Below are positions 53,932-63,539 of a stretch of DNA of 64,000 bases, piece after piece. Every line of letters starts with the position of its first letter. Position 1 is the first letter of the stretch. The DNA is from Betaproteobacteria bacterium (GTDB lineage Bacteria; Pseudomonadota; Gammaproteobacteria; Burkholderiales; Usitatibacteraceae): contig JADJEZ010000011.1 of the NCBI GenBank assembly GCA_016708825.1, forward strand, positions 1 to 64,000. Direction: 5' to 3'. Position numbers and translations under genes: made by a program. The notes below the pieces were generated by a model, which saw nothing but the letters and a program-made list of their open reading frames with translations, was not told the origin of the DNA and ran no database searches.

Positions 53932-55227
53932 TTACTTCGCGCCGTTCGCGAGCTCGATCGCCTTCGCGTAGTTGGCCTTGGCCTTCGTCGCCCACTCCTC
54001 CTCGACCTTCGCCTTCGCCTTGGAGGCGTCGACGTCCGTCTTCTTCGCCTTGAAGAGCGCGAGGAGCTGCTTGTCGGCGGCCATCTTCTCGTCGACCACG
54101 GGCGTCAGCACGAGCTTGCGCGCCTCGTCGAGCTGCGCGCTCTTCCTGCCCGCGAGGCGCTTGTCGGCTTCGATGACCGCCTTCATGGCGGCCGCGAGTT
54201 CCTTGTGGCGGAAGGTGACCATCTGGTCGAAGAGCGAGACCACGACGTAGTAGCGCGATTCCGACAGGGTGGAGTCGAAGTTCACTTTCGCCTGGATCGA
54301 GCCGCCGAAGGGGTTGGGATAGCCCGCGGGCGCCTTCGCGTAGATCGACGGCAGCACGGGCAGGCGGCTGATCTTCGGGTCGAGGAGAAGCGTCTGGCCT
54401 TCCTCGGAGAGCGTGAACTCGATGAAGCGCTTGCCCCCCTCGCTCGATTTCGCGCCGTCGATGAGCGCGATGTTGGCCGGCACGATGGCCGTCTGGGAGG
54501 GATAGACGAATTCCACCGGCATGCCGGAGTTCTTCGCCGCGAGCCCGAAGAAGTCGATCACCAGGCCGATGCCGAACTGGCCGTTGGAGACGCCGTCGGG
54601 CACGCCGAAGCTCCTCTCCGTGATCGCGGCGCTGTTGGCGCAGATGGCGAGAAGGTGCTCCCAGCCCGTGTTCCAGCCCTCGCCCTGCAGGATCGTCTCC
54701 ACGGTGAGGTGGGTGGTCCCGGAGCGCGACGGGCTCGAGATCGCGAGGTGCCCGAAGTAGGCGGGCTTCACGAGATCCGCCCATTCCTTCGGCTCGGGCA
54801 GGTTGTTGGCCTTCAGGTAGCGCGTGTTCCACATGAGGCCGTAGCCCGCGAGCGCCTGGCCGCGGTAGAAGCCTTCCGGGTCGTTCACCGGGTAGTTGCC
54901 GACCTTCGCGGGAATGGCGGGGTTGCCGGGGCCGATCTTCTGCAGGAGCTTCGCGCCGGAGAGCACCTCGAAGGCGTCGGGAGCGGAGGCCCAGAAGACC
55001 TCGGGTCGCGAGCCCGCGGCCTGCTCGCGCACGTAGGCGATGCCGGCGGCGGTGTTCTTGTTCAGGATCTCGAGCTTGTCGTTCGGGTACTTCGCCTCGT
55101 AGGCCTTCTTGTAGGCCGCGGTGAGCTCCTTCGGGAAGGAGGTCACGACGGTGACGGTGTCGGCGAGGACGGCGAACGGCAGGCAGGCGAAGGCCAGCGC
55201 GAGCGCGCGGGCGACGGGGGTCTTCAT
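53932..55227 (-). CDS. Periplasmic solute-binding protein of the ABC importer
   Basis: This 431-residue protein has a signal peptide (MKTPVARALALAFACLPFAVLA). The mature part has the type 2 binding-protein pattern (VTVVTSFPKELTAAYKKAYEAKYP, GYGLMWNTRYL, SSPSRSGTTHLTVETIL, GIGLVIDFFGLAAKNSGMPVEFVYP). This resembles FbpA/AfuA and 2-aminoethylphosphonate-binding proteins. It is the first gene of the transport operon; iron is the conventional guess but the substrate is unproven. Confidence 0.9.
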   Translation of the reverse strand: MKTPVARALALAFACLPFAVLADTVTVVTSFPKELTAAYKKAYEAKYPNDKLEILNKNTAAGIAYVREQAAGSRPEVFWASAPDAFEVLSGAKLLQKIGPGNPAIPAKVGNYPVNDPEGFYRGQALAGYGLMWNTRYLKANNLPEPKEWADLVKPAYFGHLAISSPSRSGTTHLTVETILQGEGWNTGWEHLLAICANSAAITERSFGVPDGVSNGQFGIGLVIDFFGLAAKNSGMPVEFVYPSQTAIVPANIALIDGAKSSEGGKRFIEFTLSEEGQTLLLDPKISRLPVLPSIYAKAPAGYPNPFGGSIQAKVNFDSTLSESRYYVVVSLFDQMVTFRHKELAAAMKAVIEADKRLAGRKSAQLDEARKLVLTPVVDEKMAADKQLLALFKAKKTDVDASKAKAKVEEEWATKAKANYAKAIELANGAK

Positions 55228-55303
55228 GGTGTTCCTCCTGGAGTGGACTTCGACGGCTTTTGCAGGGATTCTAGCAGCCGAAACGCCACCACCGGACGCG
55301 ACC

Positions 55304-56011
55304 ATGGCCGAGCTCGTTTTCCGCGAAGACCCCTATGCCCGGGACTGCCGGGCGCGTGTCGTGGCCGTGACCGAGGCCGGGATCGAGCTCGACCGGACCG
55401 TGTTCTATCCGACCGGAGGCGGGCAGCCGGGAGACAGCGGCACGTTTGCCCGAGCCGACGGCTCCCGGATCCGGATCGCCGGCGCGGTGAAGGGGGCAGG
55501 GGCCGATGCCGTGCTGCACGTGCCCGCACCGGGCGAGCAATTCCCCGCGCCCGGCGAGGAAGTCGAGGCGGCGATCGACTGGGAGCGCCGCTACCGCCAC
55601 ATGCGTTTCCATACCGCGCTGCATCTGTTGTGCGCCGTCGTGCCCGCGCCGGTCACCGGCGGGCAGGTCGCCCACGACAAGGCGCGGCTCGACTTCGACA
55701 TCGACATGGACCGGCTCGTGAAGGAGACGATCGAAGCGGAATTGAATCGTCTGGTCGGCGAGGCGCTGGCGGTACGCGCGCGGTGGATCTCCGACGCCGA
55801 GCTGGACGCGCAGCCGGAGCTGGTGCGCACGATGTCGGTGCAACCGCCGCGCGGGCAGGGCGGCGTTCGCGTGCTGGAGATAGAGGGGGTCGACCTGCAG
55901 CCCTGCGGCGGCACCCACGTCGCCAACACCCGCGAGGTCGGGCCGCTCGCCGTGGTGAAGATCCGCAGCGAAGGCGCCCGCAATCGTCGCGTTGTCCTTG
56001 GTTTCGCCTGA
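55304..56011 (+). CDS. AlaX-type alanyl-tRNA editing protein
   Basis: This 235-residue stand-alone version of the AlaRS editing domain has a YPTGGGQPGDSGTF motif, zinc ligands in RFHTALHLL (HxxxH) and LQPCGGTHVANTREVG (CxxxH). It hydrolyses Ser- or Gly-mischarged tRNA-Ala in the cytoplasm. The ATG at 55304 gives the usual MAELVFRED start. It diverges from the binding-protein gene across a 76-bp gap. Confidence 0.93.
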   Translation: MAELVFREDPYARDCRARVVAVTEAGIELDRTVFYPTGGGQPGDSGTFARADGSRIRIAGAVKGAGADAVLHVPAPGEQFPAPGEEVEAAIDWERRYRHMRFHTALHLLCAVVPAPVTGGQVAHDKARLDFDIDMDRLVKETIEAELNRLVGEALAVRARWISDAELDAQPELVRTMSVQPPRGQGGVRVLEIEGVDLQPCGGTHVANTREVGPLAVVKIRSEGARNRRVVLGFA

Positions 56012-56099
56012 AACATCGCGTGTGCGCGGCGCCACATCGGCGTCGCCGACCGCGGTGCTAGCCTCGGATCAGGACATTCGAGGTCATTCACCCGCATCC

Positions 56100-57767
56100 A
56101 TGGCAGTCACGACGAACGACACCCGCAAGCGCGGCATCGCCGAGGTTCTCGACGATCCGGTGGCGCACGCCGCATTCCTCAATGCCTTCCCGAACCTGGT
56201 CTGGTGCGCGGACGGCGAGGGCGGGTGCAGCTTCGTGAACCAGGCCTGGGCGGACTTCACCGGCCGAAGTCTCGTGCAGGAACGCGGGGCGGGGTGGCTG
56301 GAGTCGGTCCATGCCGAGGACCGCGAGAGGCTCCAGCGGGAGTGGTCGCAGGCGCTCGGATTGAGGAGACGCTTCGAGTCGGAGTACCGGTTGCGCCGCG
56401 CCGATGGCGAGCACGGCTGGGTGCACCACGCCGCCGATCCCGTCACGGACGATACGGGACGCCTCGCGGGCTACCTCGGCGCCTGCCACGACGTGAGCGA
56501 ACGGCGCGCCGCGGAGATTTCCGCCCGCGCGCGGGCCCAGGAAGTGCGCCTCCTCGCCGACCACGTGCCGGTGCTGATCTCGCACTTCGACCGGGACCTG
56601 CGCTGCCTCTTCGCGAACAAGGCCTACGCCGAGATGTGGGGGCTCACCGTGGATTCGGTCCTCGGGCGCACCGTCGAGGAGATCATCGGCAAGCCGGGGT
56701 ACGCGGAAATCGAGCCGCACATCCGCTGCGTGATGCGCGGCGAGACCGTCACCTACGAGCGAGCGCTCCCGGAGTCGGGCGGCGGCCCGCGCGTGATCGA
56801 GGTGAACCTGGTGCCCCGGTTCGGGGACGACGGGGCGGTGCTCGCCGCCTTCGTGCTGATCTCGGACATCACGCGCCACCGGCTCGCCGAGCAGGCGGTG
56901 CGGGACAGCGAGGAGCGGCTGCGCAAGTTCGCCGACGCCACCCACGAGGGGATCGTCTTCCACGAGGAAGGCGTGATCAGCGACTGCAACGACGCCGCGC
57001 TGCGCATCATCGGGCATCGCTACGAGGATCTCGTCGGCCGTCCGGTGATCGATTTCGTGGCGCCGGATTCGCGGGACGCGGTTCTCTACAACATCCGCAT
57101 GGGCTACGAGCGCCCCTACGAGGGCGCGATCCTGCACAGGGACGGAGGCCGCATCGACGTGGAGTTCACCGGGAAGGTGATGCCCTACAAGGGCCGGCAA
57201 TACCGCATGACGGTGATCCGCGACATCCGCGACCGCAAGGAGGCCGAGGCCCGCATCCACTTCCTCGCCCACCACGACACCCTGACCGGGTTGCCCAACC
57301 GCGTGCTCCTCATGGACCGGCTGGAGTTCATCCTCGCCTCCGCCCAGCGGCGCGGGTCCCGCGTGGGCGTCCTGTTCCTCGACCTGGACCACTTCAAGAC
57401 GGTGAACGACTCGCTGGGCCACGCCGCGGGCGATGCCCTCCTGCGGCTCGTGGCCGGGCGCATCGAGTCGACCATCCGGTCCGTGGACGTCGTGGCGCGC
57501 ATCGGCGGCGACGAGTTCCTGGTGATCCTGCCGGACCTGGAGAGCGAGATCTCGCCGGTGGCGGTGGCCGGAAAGCTGATCGAAGCCGTGCGCGAGCCCG
57601 CCGTCCTCGAGGGGCGCGGCATCTCCCCGAGCGCCTCCATCGGCATCGCCGTCTATCCCCGGGACGGCACGAGTGCGGACACGCTCATCAAGAATGCGGA
57701 CGCGGCGATGTATCTCGCCAAGGAAGGCGGCCGCGGCAACTTCCGGTTCTTCGGAGAAACGCCCTAG
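56100..57767 (+). CDS. Diguanylate cyclase with three PAS domains
   Basis: This 555-residue protein has three PAS domains (roughly residues 20-140, 150-275 and 285-405), the first and third with PAC-like tails (GYLGACHDVSERRAAE, MTVIRDIRDRKEAEAR). A C-terminal GGDEF domain (HHDTLTGLPNRVLLMDRL... RIGGDEFLVIL) follows. The active-site GGDEF is canonical, so c-di-GMP synthesis is likely. There is no obvious RxxD inhibitory site just before it and no EAL domain. There are no membrane helices, so sensing is cytoplasmic. Confidence 0.93.
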   Translation: MAVTTNDTRKRGIAEVLDDPVAHAAFLNAFPNLVWCADGEGGCSFVNQAWADFTGRSLVQERGAGWLESVHAEDRERLQREWSQALGLRRRFESEYRLRRADGEHGWVHHAADPVTDDTGRLAGYLGACHDVSERRAAEISARARAQEVRLLADHVPVLISHFDRDLRCLFANKAYAEMWGLTVDSVLGRTVEEIIGKPGYAEIEPHIRCVMRGETVTYERALPESGGGPRVIEVNLVPRFGDDGAVLAAFVLISDITRHRLAEQAVRDSEERLRKFADATHEGIVFHEEGVISDCNDAALRIIGHRYEDLVGRPVIDFVAPDSRDAVLYNIRMGYERPYEGAILHRDGGRIDVEFTGKVMPYKGRQYRMTVIRDIRDRKEAEARIHFLAHHDTLTGLPNRVLLMDRLEFILASAQRRGSRVGVLFLDLDHFKTVNDSLGHAAGDALLRLVAGRIESTIRSVDVVARIGGDEFLVILPDLESEISPVAVAGKLIEAVREPAVLEGRGISPSASIGIAVYPRDGTSADTLIKNADAAMYLAKEGGRGNFRFFGETP

Positions 57768-57774
57768 CGGATGC

Positions 57775-58941
57775 TCAGCGCGCCTCGGCGCGCATGAGCG
57801 CCATGGCGGCCGCGGCGAGCGCCGCGCCGGCGAGGAACGTGGACTGCGGCCCGACGAAATGCCACAGGGCGCCCGCCAGCACGCTCGCGGCCAGGAGGGC
57901 CGCGCCGCAGGCGAGGTTGTAGACGCCGAAGGCGGTGCCGCGCCGATCGTCCGGAGCGCTCGCCGCGACCAGGGTGGCGAGCAACCCCTGGGTGAGCCCC
58001 ATGTGCAGTCCCCACAGCGCCACGCCCGCCGCGAGCGAGCGCGCATCCGAGGCGAACGCGAGCACGAGGTCGGCCGCGACGAGCACCGCGGTGCCGGCCA
58101 CCAGCAGCCCGCGCGGGCCGAGGCGATCCGCGAGCCGTCCCGCCGGGAAGGCGACCAGCGCGAACACGGCGTTCATGCCCACCATGACCAGGGGCGCCCA
58201 CGCGAGCGCCACGCCGACGTTTTCCGCGCGCAGCACGAGAAACGCCTCGCTGAAGCGCGCGAGCGACAGCGCCGCGCCGGCGGCCGTGACCCCCCAGAAC
58301 GCGCGGCCCAGACCGCGGGCGGCGCGCCAGGAAAAGGGCACGCGCGGCAAGGTGTTGCGCGGGCGCGCGGGCTCGCGCACGGCGAAAGCCAGCAGCAGGA
58401 ACGACGCCGCGGCCGGAAGCACCGCGACCCAGAACACGGCTCGGAAATCGTTCGACCACGCGAGCATGAGCACGAGGGCGAGGAGCGGGCCCGCCAGCGC
58501 GCCGACGGTGTCGAGGGACTGGCGAAGCCCGTAGGCGGCTCCGCGCGAGGCAGCGGGGGTGACGTCCGCGATCAGGGCGTCGCGCGGGGCGCCGCGGATG
58601 CCCTTGCCGATCCGGTCGATGAAGCGCGCGGCGAAGACAAGCCCCGGTCCCGAAGCGAGCGCGAAAAGCGGTTTCGCGGCCGCACCCAGGCCGTAGCCCG
58701 CCGCGGCGATCCACTTGCGGCGTCCGAGGGCGTCGGAGAGCGTGCCGGAGAAGACCTTCACCGCCAGCGCGGTGGCCTCGGCCGCCCCTTCGATGAGGCC
58801 CACCGCGAGCGCGCTCGCGCCCAGGCCCACCGTGAGGTAGAGCGGCAGCAGGCTGTGGATCATTTCCGAGGAGATGTCCATCAGCAGGCTCACGAAACCC
58901 AGGATCCAGACGGTTCGCGGCAGCGCGGAAGGGGGATTCAT
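57775..58941 (-). CDS. MFS transporter
   Basis: This 388-residue protein has 12 predicted helices. The loop 2-3 motif reads GTLSDALGRRKW (A-motif variant), preceded by a helix-1 region LGFVSLLMDISSEMIHSLLPLYL that is frequent in a DHA1-like subgroup. The substrate is unknown. The ATG at 58941 is preferred; 58971 is possible. It converges on the diguanylate cyclase with a 7-bp gap. Confidence 0.88.
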   Translation of the reverse strand: MNPPSALPRTVWILGFVSLLMDISSEMIHSLLPLYLTVGLGASALAVGLIEGAAEATALAVKVFSGTLSDALGRRKWIAAAGYGLGAAAKPLFALASGPGLVFAARFIDRIGKGIRGAPRDALIADVTPAASRGAAYGLRQSLDTVGALAGPLLALVLMLAWSNDFRAVFWVAVLPAAASFLLLAFAVREPARPRNTLPRVPFSWRAARGLGRAFWGVTAAGAALSLARFSEAFLVLRAENVGVALAWAPLVMVGMNAVFALVAFPAGRLADRLGPRGLLVAGTAVLVAADLVLAFASDARSLAAGVALWGLHMGLTQGLLATLVAASAPDDRRGTAFGVYNLACGAALLAASVLAGALWHFVGPQSTFLAGAALAAAAMALMRAEAR

Positions 58942-59125
58942 CTCGCCAAGGACAGGATCGGCCAGGCGCATCGTAGCCGACGGGCTTTTTCGTGACGAGG
59001 TGCGGCACGGTCTTCCGCGGCCCGACAAAAGTTAAGTCGCCGGGCAGGCAAGGCTTCGCCCCGGCCAGCGAAATCCCTTCGCTTCGGTTACGATAAACGT
59101 TAAGACCAAAGGTGGGGAGAGCCGC

Positions 59126-60559
59126 ATGCCGGAAGCCGATGCCGAGGAGAAGAAGCCGCCCGCGGAGGAAGCGCCGCCGAAGGACAACCTGGTGGTGACC
59201 CGCCATCGCGCGCGCATCGGCGGCCGCGATCTCGACTACACCGTCACCTGCGGTACGATCGTCCTGAAGGAGCAATCCGAGAAGGACGGCAAGGCCGAGA
59301 GCGACAAGGCGCGCGCGAGCGTCTTCTTCGTGGCCTACGCGCTCGACGGCGCCGAGCCCGAATCGCGCCCGGTGACCTTCTCGTTCAACGGGGGGCCCGG
59401 TTCCAGTTCGGTCTGGCTCCATCTCGGCCTCCTGGGTCCGAAGCGGGTGGAGCTGGACGACGAGGGCCGCGCGCCTGCGCCGCCGGGCCGGCTCGTCGAC
59501 AACGGGCATTCGCTCCTCGACTGCTCCGACCTGGTGTTCATCGACCCCGTGGGCACCGGCTACAGCCGCATGATGGCGGGCGAGAAAATCGCCGAGTACC
59601 ACGACTACAAGCGCGACCTGGAGAGCGTGGGCGAGTTCATCCGCCTCTATTGCTCGCGCTACGCGCGCTGGGCGAGCCCCAAGTACCTGATCGGCGAGTC
59701 CTACGGCACCACGCGAGCCGCGGGCCTGTCGGGGCACCTGCTCGAGCGCTTCGGCCTGTACCTGAACGGGCTGATGCTCATTTCCTGCGCGCTCGACTTC
59801 ACCGTCCTGCGCTTCGAGGCCAACAACGACCTGCCGCCGGTGCTCTTCCTGCCCACCTACGCGGCGACCGCCTGGTACCACGGGAAGCTGCCGGCGGAAC
59901 TCCAGGCGAAGGACCTGCGCTCGGTGCTGGACGAAGTCGAGGCTTTCGCGGGCGGCGAATACGCCGCCGCGCTCTTCCGCGGCGACACGCTTCCGGCGGC
60001 GGAGCGGGCGGCGATCGCCGGGAAGGTCGCCCGCTACACGGGGCTCTCGGCGGCCTACGTCGAGCGCTCGGGGCTGCGCGTGGAGATCTTCCGCTTCTGC
60101 AAGGAGCTCCTCCGCGACGAGGGCCGCACCGTGGGGCGCCTGGACAGCCGCTTTACCGGCGTCGACCGCGACTCCGCGGGCGAGCGCTTCGAGTTCGATC
60201 CGGGCTTCTCGGAGATCTTCGGCGCGTACGCCTCGACGATGAACGACTACGTGCGGCGCACGCTCGGGTTCGAGGCGGACGCTCCCTACGAAGTGCTGCG
60301 GGGCCTGTACCTCAACTGGGGCTGGAAGGATTTCTCCAACCGCTACGCCTCCGTGGGCGAGACGCTGCGCAAGGCGCTCGCCATGAACCCGCACATGCGG
60401 GTGCTGGTGGCCAACGGCTACTACGACTTCGCCACGCCCTATTTCGCGAGCGACTACACGTTCGACCACCTCGGCGTCGATGCCAAGGCGCGCGGCAACT
60501 TCGTCGTGGGATACCACGAGGCGGGGCACATGATGTACGTGCACCGGCCCTCGCTCTAG
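59126..60559 (+). CDS. S10-family serine carboxypeptidase-like protein, stop codon near the usual C-terminus
   Basis: This 477-residue protein has the oxyanion-region FSFNGGPGSSSVWLHLG, nucleophile Ser ~191 in IGESYGTT, Asp in ANGYYDFATPYF and His in HEAGHMMYVH. No signal peptide is seen, which is unusual for S10 enzymes but common in bacterial members. The ORF ends at TAG (60557-60559). In the same frame RLAAQLRDFVSVGARQGG follows to TGA at 60614-60616, and that matches the helix normally closing such proteins. The stop may be a real truncation or a base error. Confidence 0.9.
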   Translation: MPEADAEEKKPPAEEAPPKDNLVVTRHRARIGGRDLDYTVTCGTIVLKEQSEKDGKAESDKARASVFFVAYALDGAEPESRPVTFSFNGGPGSSSVWLHLGLLGPKRVELDDEGRAPAPPGRLVDNGHSLLDCSDLVFIDPVGTGYSRMMAGEKIAEYHDYKRDLESVGEFIRLYCSRYARWASPKYLIGESYGTTRAAGLSGHLLERFGLYLNGLMLISCALDFTVLRFEANNDLPPVLFLPTYAATAWYHGKLPAELQAKDLRSVLDEVEAFAGGEYAAALFRGDTLPAAERAAIAGKVARYTGLSAAYVERSGLRVEIFRFCKELLRDEGRTVGRLDSRFTGVDRDSAGERFEFDPGFSEIFGAYASTMNDYVRRTLGFEADAPYEVLRGLYLNWGWKDFSNRYASVGETLRKALAMNPHMRVLVANGYYDFATPYFASDYTFDHLGVDAKARGNFVVGYHEAGHMMYVHRPSL

Positions 60560-60814
60560 CGGCTGGCGGCGCAGTTGCGCGATTTCGTGTCCGTCGGCGC
60601 ACGCCAGGGCGGCTGACGGGGAAGTTCCGGGCGAGGCGCCCGCGGCGCGCCTCCACGGTGCGGCGCACGGAAAATGTGCGTTGCCGCACAGCAAAAGCGC
60701 GGAAAATTACGCAGAGTTCGTCGGCCATACGCCGTGTCGCCGCAATGAGACGCCGCCTACACTGGGTGCTCCTCGACCCCCTCGCGCATTCCCTTACTTT
60801 CGGGGTGGTTACCT

Positions 60815-60843
60815 TTGACTCACAGGGAGGCGCACCGTAGTAT
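60815..60843 (+). promoter_or_regulatory. Predicted sigma70 promoter for the radical-SAM/rmlA unit
   Basis: TTGACT (60815-60820), a 17-nt spacer, then TAGTAT (60838-60843), 91 bp before the ATG at 60935. The 60560-60814 stretch otherwise holds the S10 C-terminal remnant and a perfect TGTGCG/CGCACA hairpin at 60675-60690 without a T-run; no gene is seen there. Confidence 0.7.
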
Positions 60844-60934
60844 CGGGCGCTCACCCGCGCACAACGGCACCTGGGGCACCGCCGATGGACCCGCGCAATG
60901 CAGGCAAAACCTGCGCGAGCACCGGAGAAAAACG

Positions 60935-62517
60935 ATGAAGACGAAACTGGACGAGTTCCAATTCAAGAATCCGCGTTTCCTGCTGATGTACTCGGCGCTG
61001 CAGTTCGGCCCGGAGGAAATGGCGAAACCGGACGGTTCCCTGAGCCTGCCCTACCTCGCCGGCGCGATCCGCGAGGCGGGCTACGACGTGAAGATCCTCG
61101 ATGTCTCCGTCGGCGACAAGGACGAGCCGCTCGAGGACAGTTTCTTCAACACGAAGGTCCTGCCCAGCGGCCTCATCCGCTGCGGCATGACGCCGGAGAA
61201 GATCGTCGAGCAGATGGCCGATTTCGACGTGATCGGCATTTCGTCCATCTTTACGACGCAGACGACGATGGTGCTCGACCTGATCCGCCTCGCCAAGCGC
61301 ACGGACCCGAGCAAGCTCGTGATCGCCGGCGGCGTGAACGCCCGCAACATGCGCGACCGCTTCTTCAAGGCCGGCGTGGACTTGATCGTCCTGTCGGAGG
61401 CCGAGCGGATCATCGTGCAGATCGCCGAGCGCTGCGCGGCAAGCGAAGCCTTTCCGAGGTGCCCGGCATCGCCTTCCTCGACGCGTCCGGCAAGGAAGTC
61501 GTCAACCGCAGCGCCCCGCCGATCGAGAACCTGGACGAGCTGCCGATGCCCGCCTGGGACCTGCTGCCCCTGAAGAAGTACTGGGACCTGTCGCGGCCCC
61601 ACGGCGGGCAGTTCCCGGATGGCGCGCGCATCCAGTACGCCTCGCTCCAGACCTCCCGCGGCTGCCCGTTCCAGTGCCTGTACTGCCACATCTCGAAGGA
61701 AGTCGAAGGCGAAGTCGCCGGGCCGGTGGGCAACTTCCGCATGAAGTCCATCGACCGCGTGCTGCGCGAGCTGCAGACCATGAAGGACCTGGGCGCGCAG
61801 TACATCTTCTTCGAGGACGACAGCCTCTTCGCCAAGAAGAAGCGCGCCTACACGCTCTTCGAGAAGGTCGCGGAGATGGACCTGCACCTCTCGGACGTGA
61901 ACGGCATCAACATCGTCCACCTGCTGAAGAACTACAGCGGGCGCCTGGACATCGACACCGAGTTCCTCGAGATCCTCTCCGGGGCGGGGTTCCACATGCT
62001 CCACCTGCCGTTCGAGTCCGCGAACCAGCGGCTGGTCGACAAGTACTCGTCGGGCAAGTGGAACATGAAGAACACCGACACCACCAAGCTCATCAAGGAG
62101 TGCGAGAAGATCGGGATCATGACCGCCGGCAACTACATGATCGGCTACCCCGACGAGACGCTCGGCGAGATCCACAACACCATCCTCATGGCCAAGATGC
62201 ACGTCGAGTCGGGCATGAACCATGCCGCGCTCTTCGCCGTGGTGCCTTTCCCGGGCACCAAGGTCTACGACATGGTGGTCCAGAACGGCCAGCTCGACCC
62301 GAATTTCGACACCGACCAGATGAAATGGACCAAGTCGATCATGAAGGGCCTCGCGGTTCCCGCCGACACGCTGGAGCACTTGCGCCAGCTCGCGTGGCTC
62401 ACGGTCAACTCGACCGACTTCGTGAGCTACAAGATCGGCATGCGGGTCAAGCAGCCGGAGCTGGACAAGGGTACCGAAAGGCCAATGGTTTCGCCCACGC
62501 AGCTGGCCGTACTGTAG
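60935..62517 (+). CDS. B12-binding-domain radical SAM protein, with one frameshift
   Basis: The protein is about 527 residues after bridging a shift near 61438, where AERCAA must join GKRSLSEVPGIAFLD. An N-terminal cobalamin-binding-type Rossmann domain (LMYSALQFGPEEMAKPDGSLSLPYLAGAIREAGYDVKILD) lacks an obvious DxHxxG, so base-off B12 binding is doubtful. The radical SAM domain has the cluster motif RGCPFQCLYC near residue 245, then ENFxDD-like FFEDDSLF and GYPDETLGEI. Class B-type members methylate or rearrange diverse substrates; the substrate is unknown. The rmlA gene follows by 110 bp. Confidence 0.87.
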
Positions 62518-62627
62518 GACGAGGTCCGGTCGATCAGGCAGTGCGCGAATGACGGCGGGCCATCCCGCCGCCCGAGCGACCGCCTTCCCGGCCGCCATCC
62601 ACCACGCCAGGAAGAACCGGGAACGTC

Positions 62628-63539
62628 ATGAAGGGAATCATTCTCGCGGGAGGATCGGGTTCGCGGCTGCATCCGGCGACCCACGCGGTTTCCAAGCAGC
62701 TCCTGCCGGTCTACGACAAGCCGATGATCTACTACCCGCTGTCCACGCTGATGCTGGCGGGGATACGCGAGATCCTGGTCATCTCCACGCCCATGGACAC
62801 GCCGCGCTTCCAGCAGTTGCTGGGTGACGGGCGCCGCTGGGGCCTGGATCTTCAATACGCCGTGCAACCTTCGCCGGATGGCCTCGCGCAGGCCTTCCTC
62901 ATCGGCGAGCGGTTCCTCGACGGCAAGCCCTCGGCGCTGATTCTGGGCGACAACATCTTTCACGGCCACGAGCTTGCGGCCGACGTGCAGCGCGCGGCCT
63001 CGATCAAGCGCGGCGCACGGGTCTTCGCCTACCCGGTGAACGACCCCGAGCGCTACGGCGTCGTGGAGTTCGACGCGGCCGGCCGCGCGATCAGCATCGA
63101 GGAAAAGCCCGCGAAGCCGCGATCGCGCTACGCCGTGACCGGCCTCTACTTCTACGACGACCGGGTGGTCGACGTGGCGCGCTCTCTCAAGCCTTCCGCG
63201 CGCGGGGAGCTGGAGATCACCGACGTGAACCGGCGCTACCTCGAGTGGAACGAGCTCGAGGTCTCGGTGATCGGCCGCGGCCACGCCTGGCTCGATACCG
63301 GCACCCACGAGTCCCTCATCGAGGCGGCGGTCTTCGTGAGCACGATCGAGAAGCGCCAGGGGCTCAAGATCGCCTGTCCCGAGGAAGTCGCCTACCGGAT
63401 GGGTTACATCAACGCCGCGGAGCTCGTCCAGCTCGCCGCACCGCTCGCCAAGAACGACTACGGCAAGTACCTGCTGGACCTCGCCGAGGAGGATCTCGCC
63501 GAGGAGAACCTCGCCGAGGACCTCGCGGCGGTCGCCTAG
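62628..63539 (+). CDS. rfbA: Glucose-1-phosphate thymidylyltransferase
   Basis: This 303-residue enzyme (RmlA) makes dTDP-glucose, the precursor of dTDP-rhamnose and other cell-surface sugars. It shows the nucleotide-binding LAGGSGSRLHPAT, KQLLPVYDKPMIYYPLSTLM, LGDNIFHG, YGVVEFD, EEKPAKPRS and ITDVNRRYL. Residues up to KNDYGKYLLDL match the family; the last ~17 residues are a short acidic repeat tail. No rmlB, C or D gene is in the window. Confidence 0.96.
   Translation: MKGIILAGGSGSRLHPATHAVSKQLLPVYDKPMIYYPLSTLMLAGIREILVISTPMDTPRFQQLLGDGRRWGLDLQYAVQPSPDGLAQAFLIGERFLDGKPSALILGDNIFHGHELAADVQRAASIKRGARVFAYPVNDPERYGVVEFDAAGRAISIEEKPAKPRSRYAVTGLYFYDDRVVDVARSLKPSARGELEITDVNRRYLEWNELEVSVIGRGHAWLDTGTHESLIEAAVFVSTIEKRQGLKIACPEEVAYRMGYINAAELVQLAAPLAKNDYGKYLLDLAEEDLAEENLAEDLAAVA
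63480..63521 (+). repeat. 15-bp tandem repeat at the 3' end of rfbA
   Basis: CTCGCCGAGGAGGAT, CTCGCCGAGGAGAAC and a truncated CTCGCCGAGGAC follow each other, encoding LAEED-LAEEN-LAED. This acidic tail lies beyond the normal end of RmlA and probably arose by slippage. Confidence 0.85.

Noticed and set aside
52225..56061. Long plus-strand open frame opposite the ABC transporter genes
   Set aside because: It is the antisense of clear permease and binding-protein genes; the composition is low-complexity and no motif is seen.
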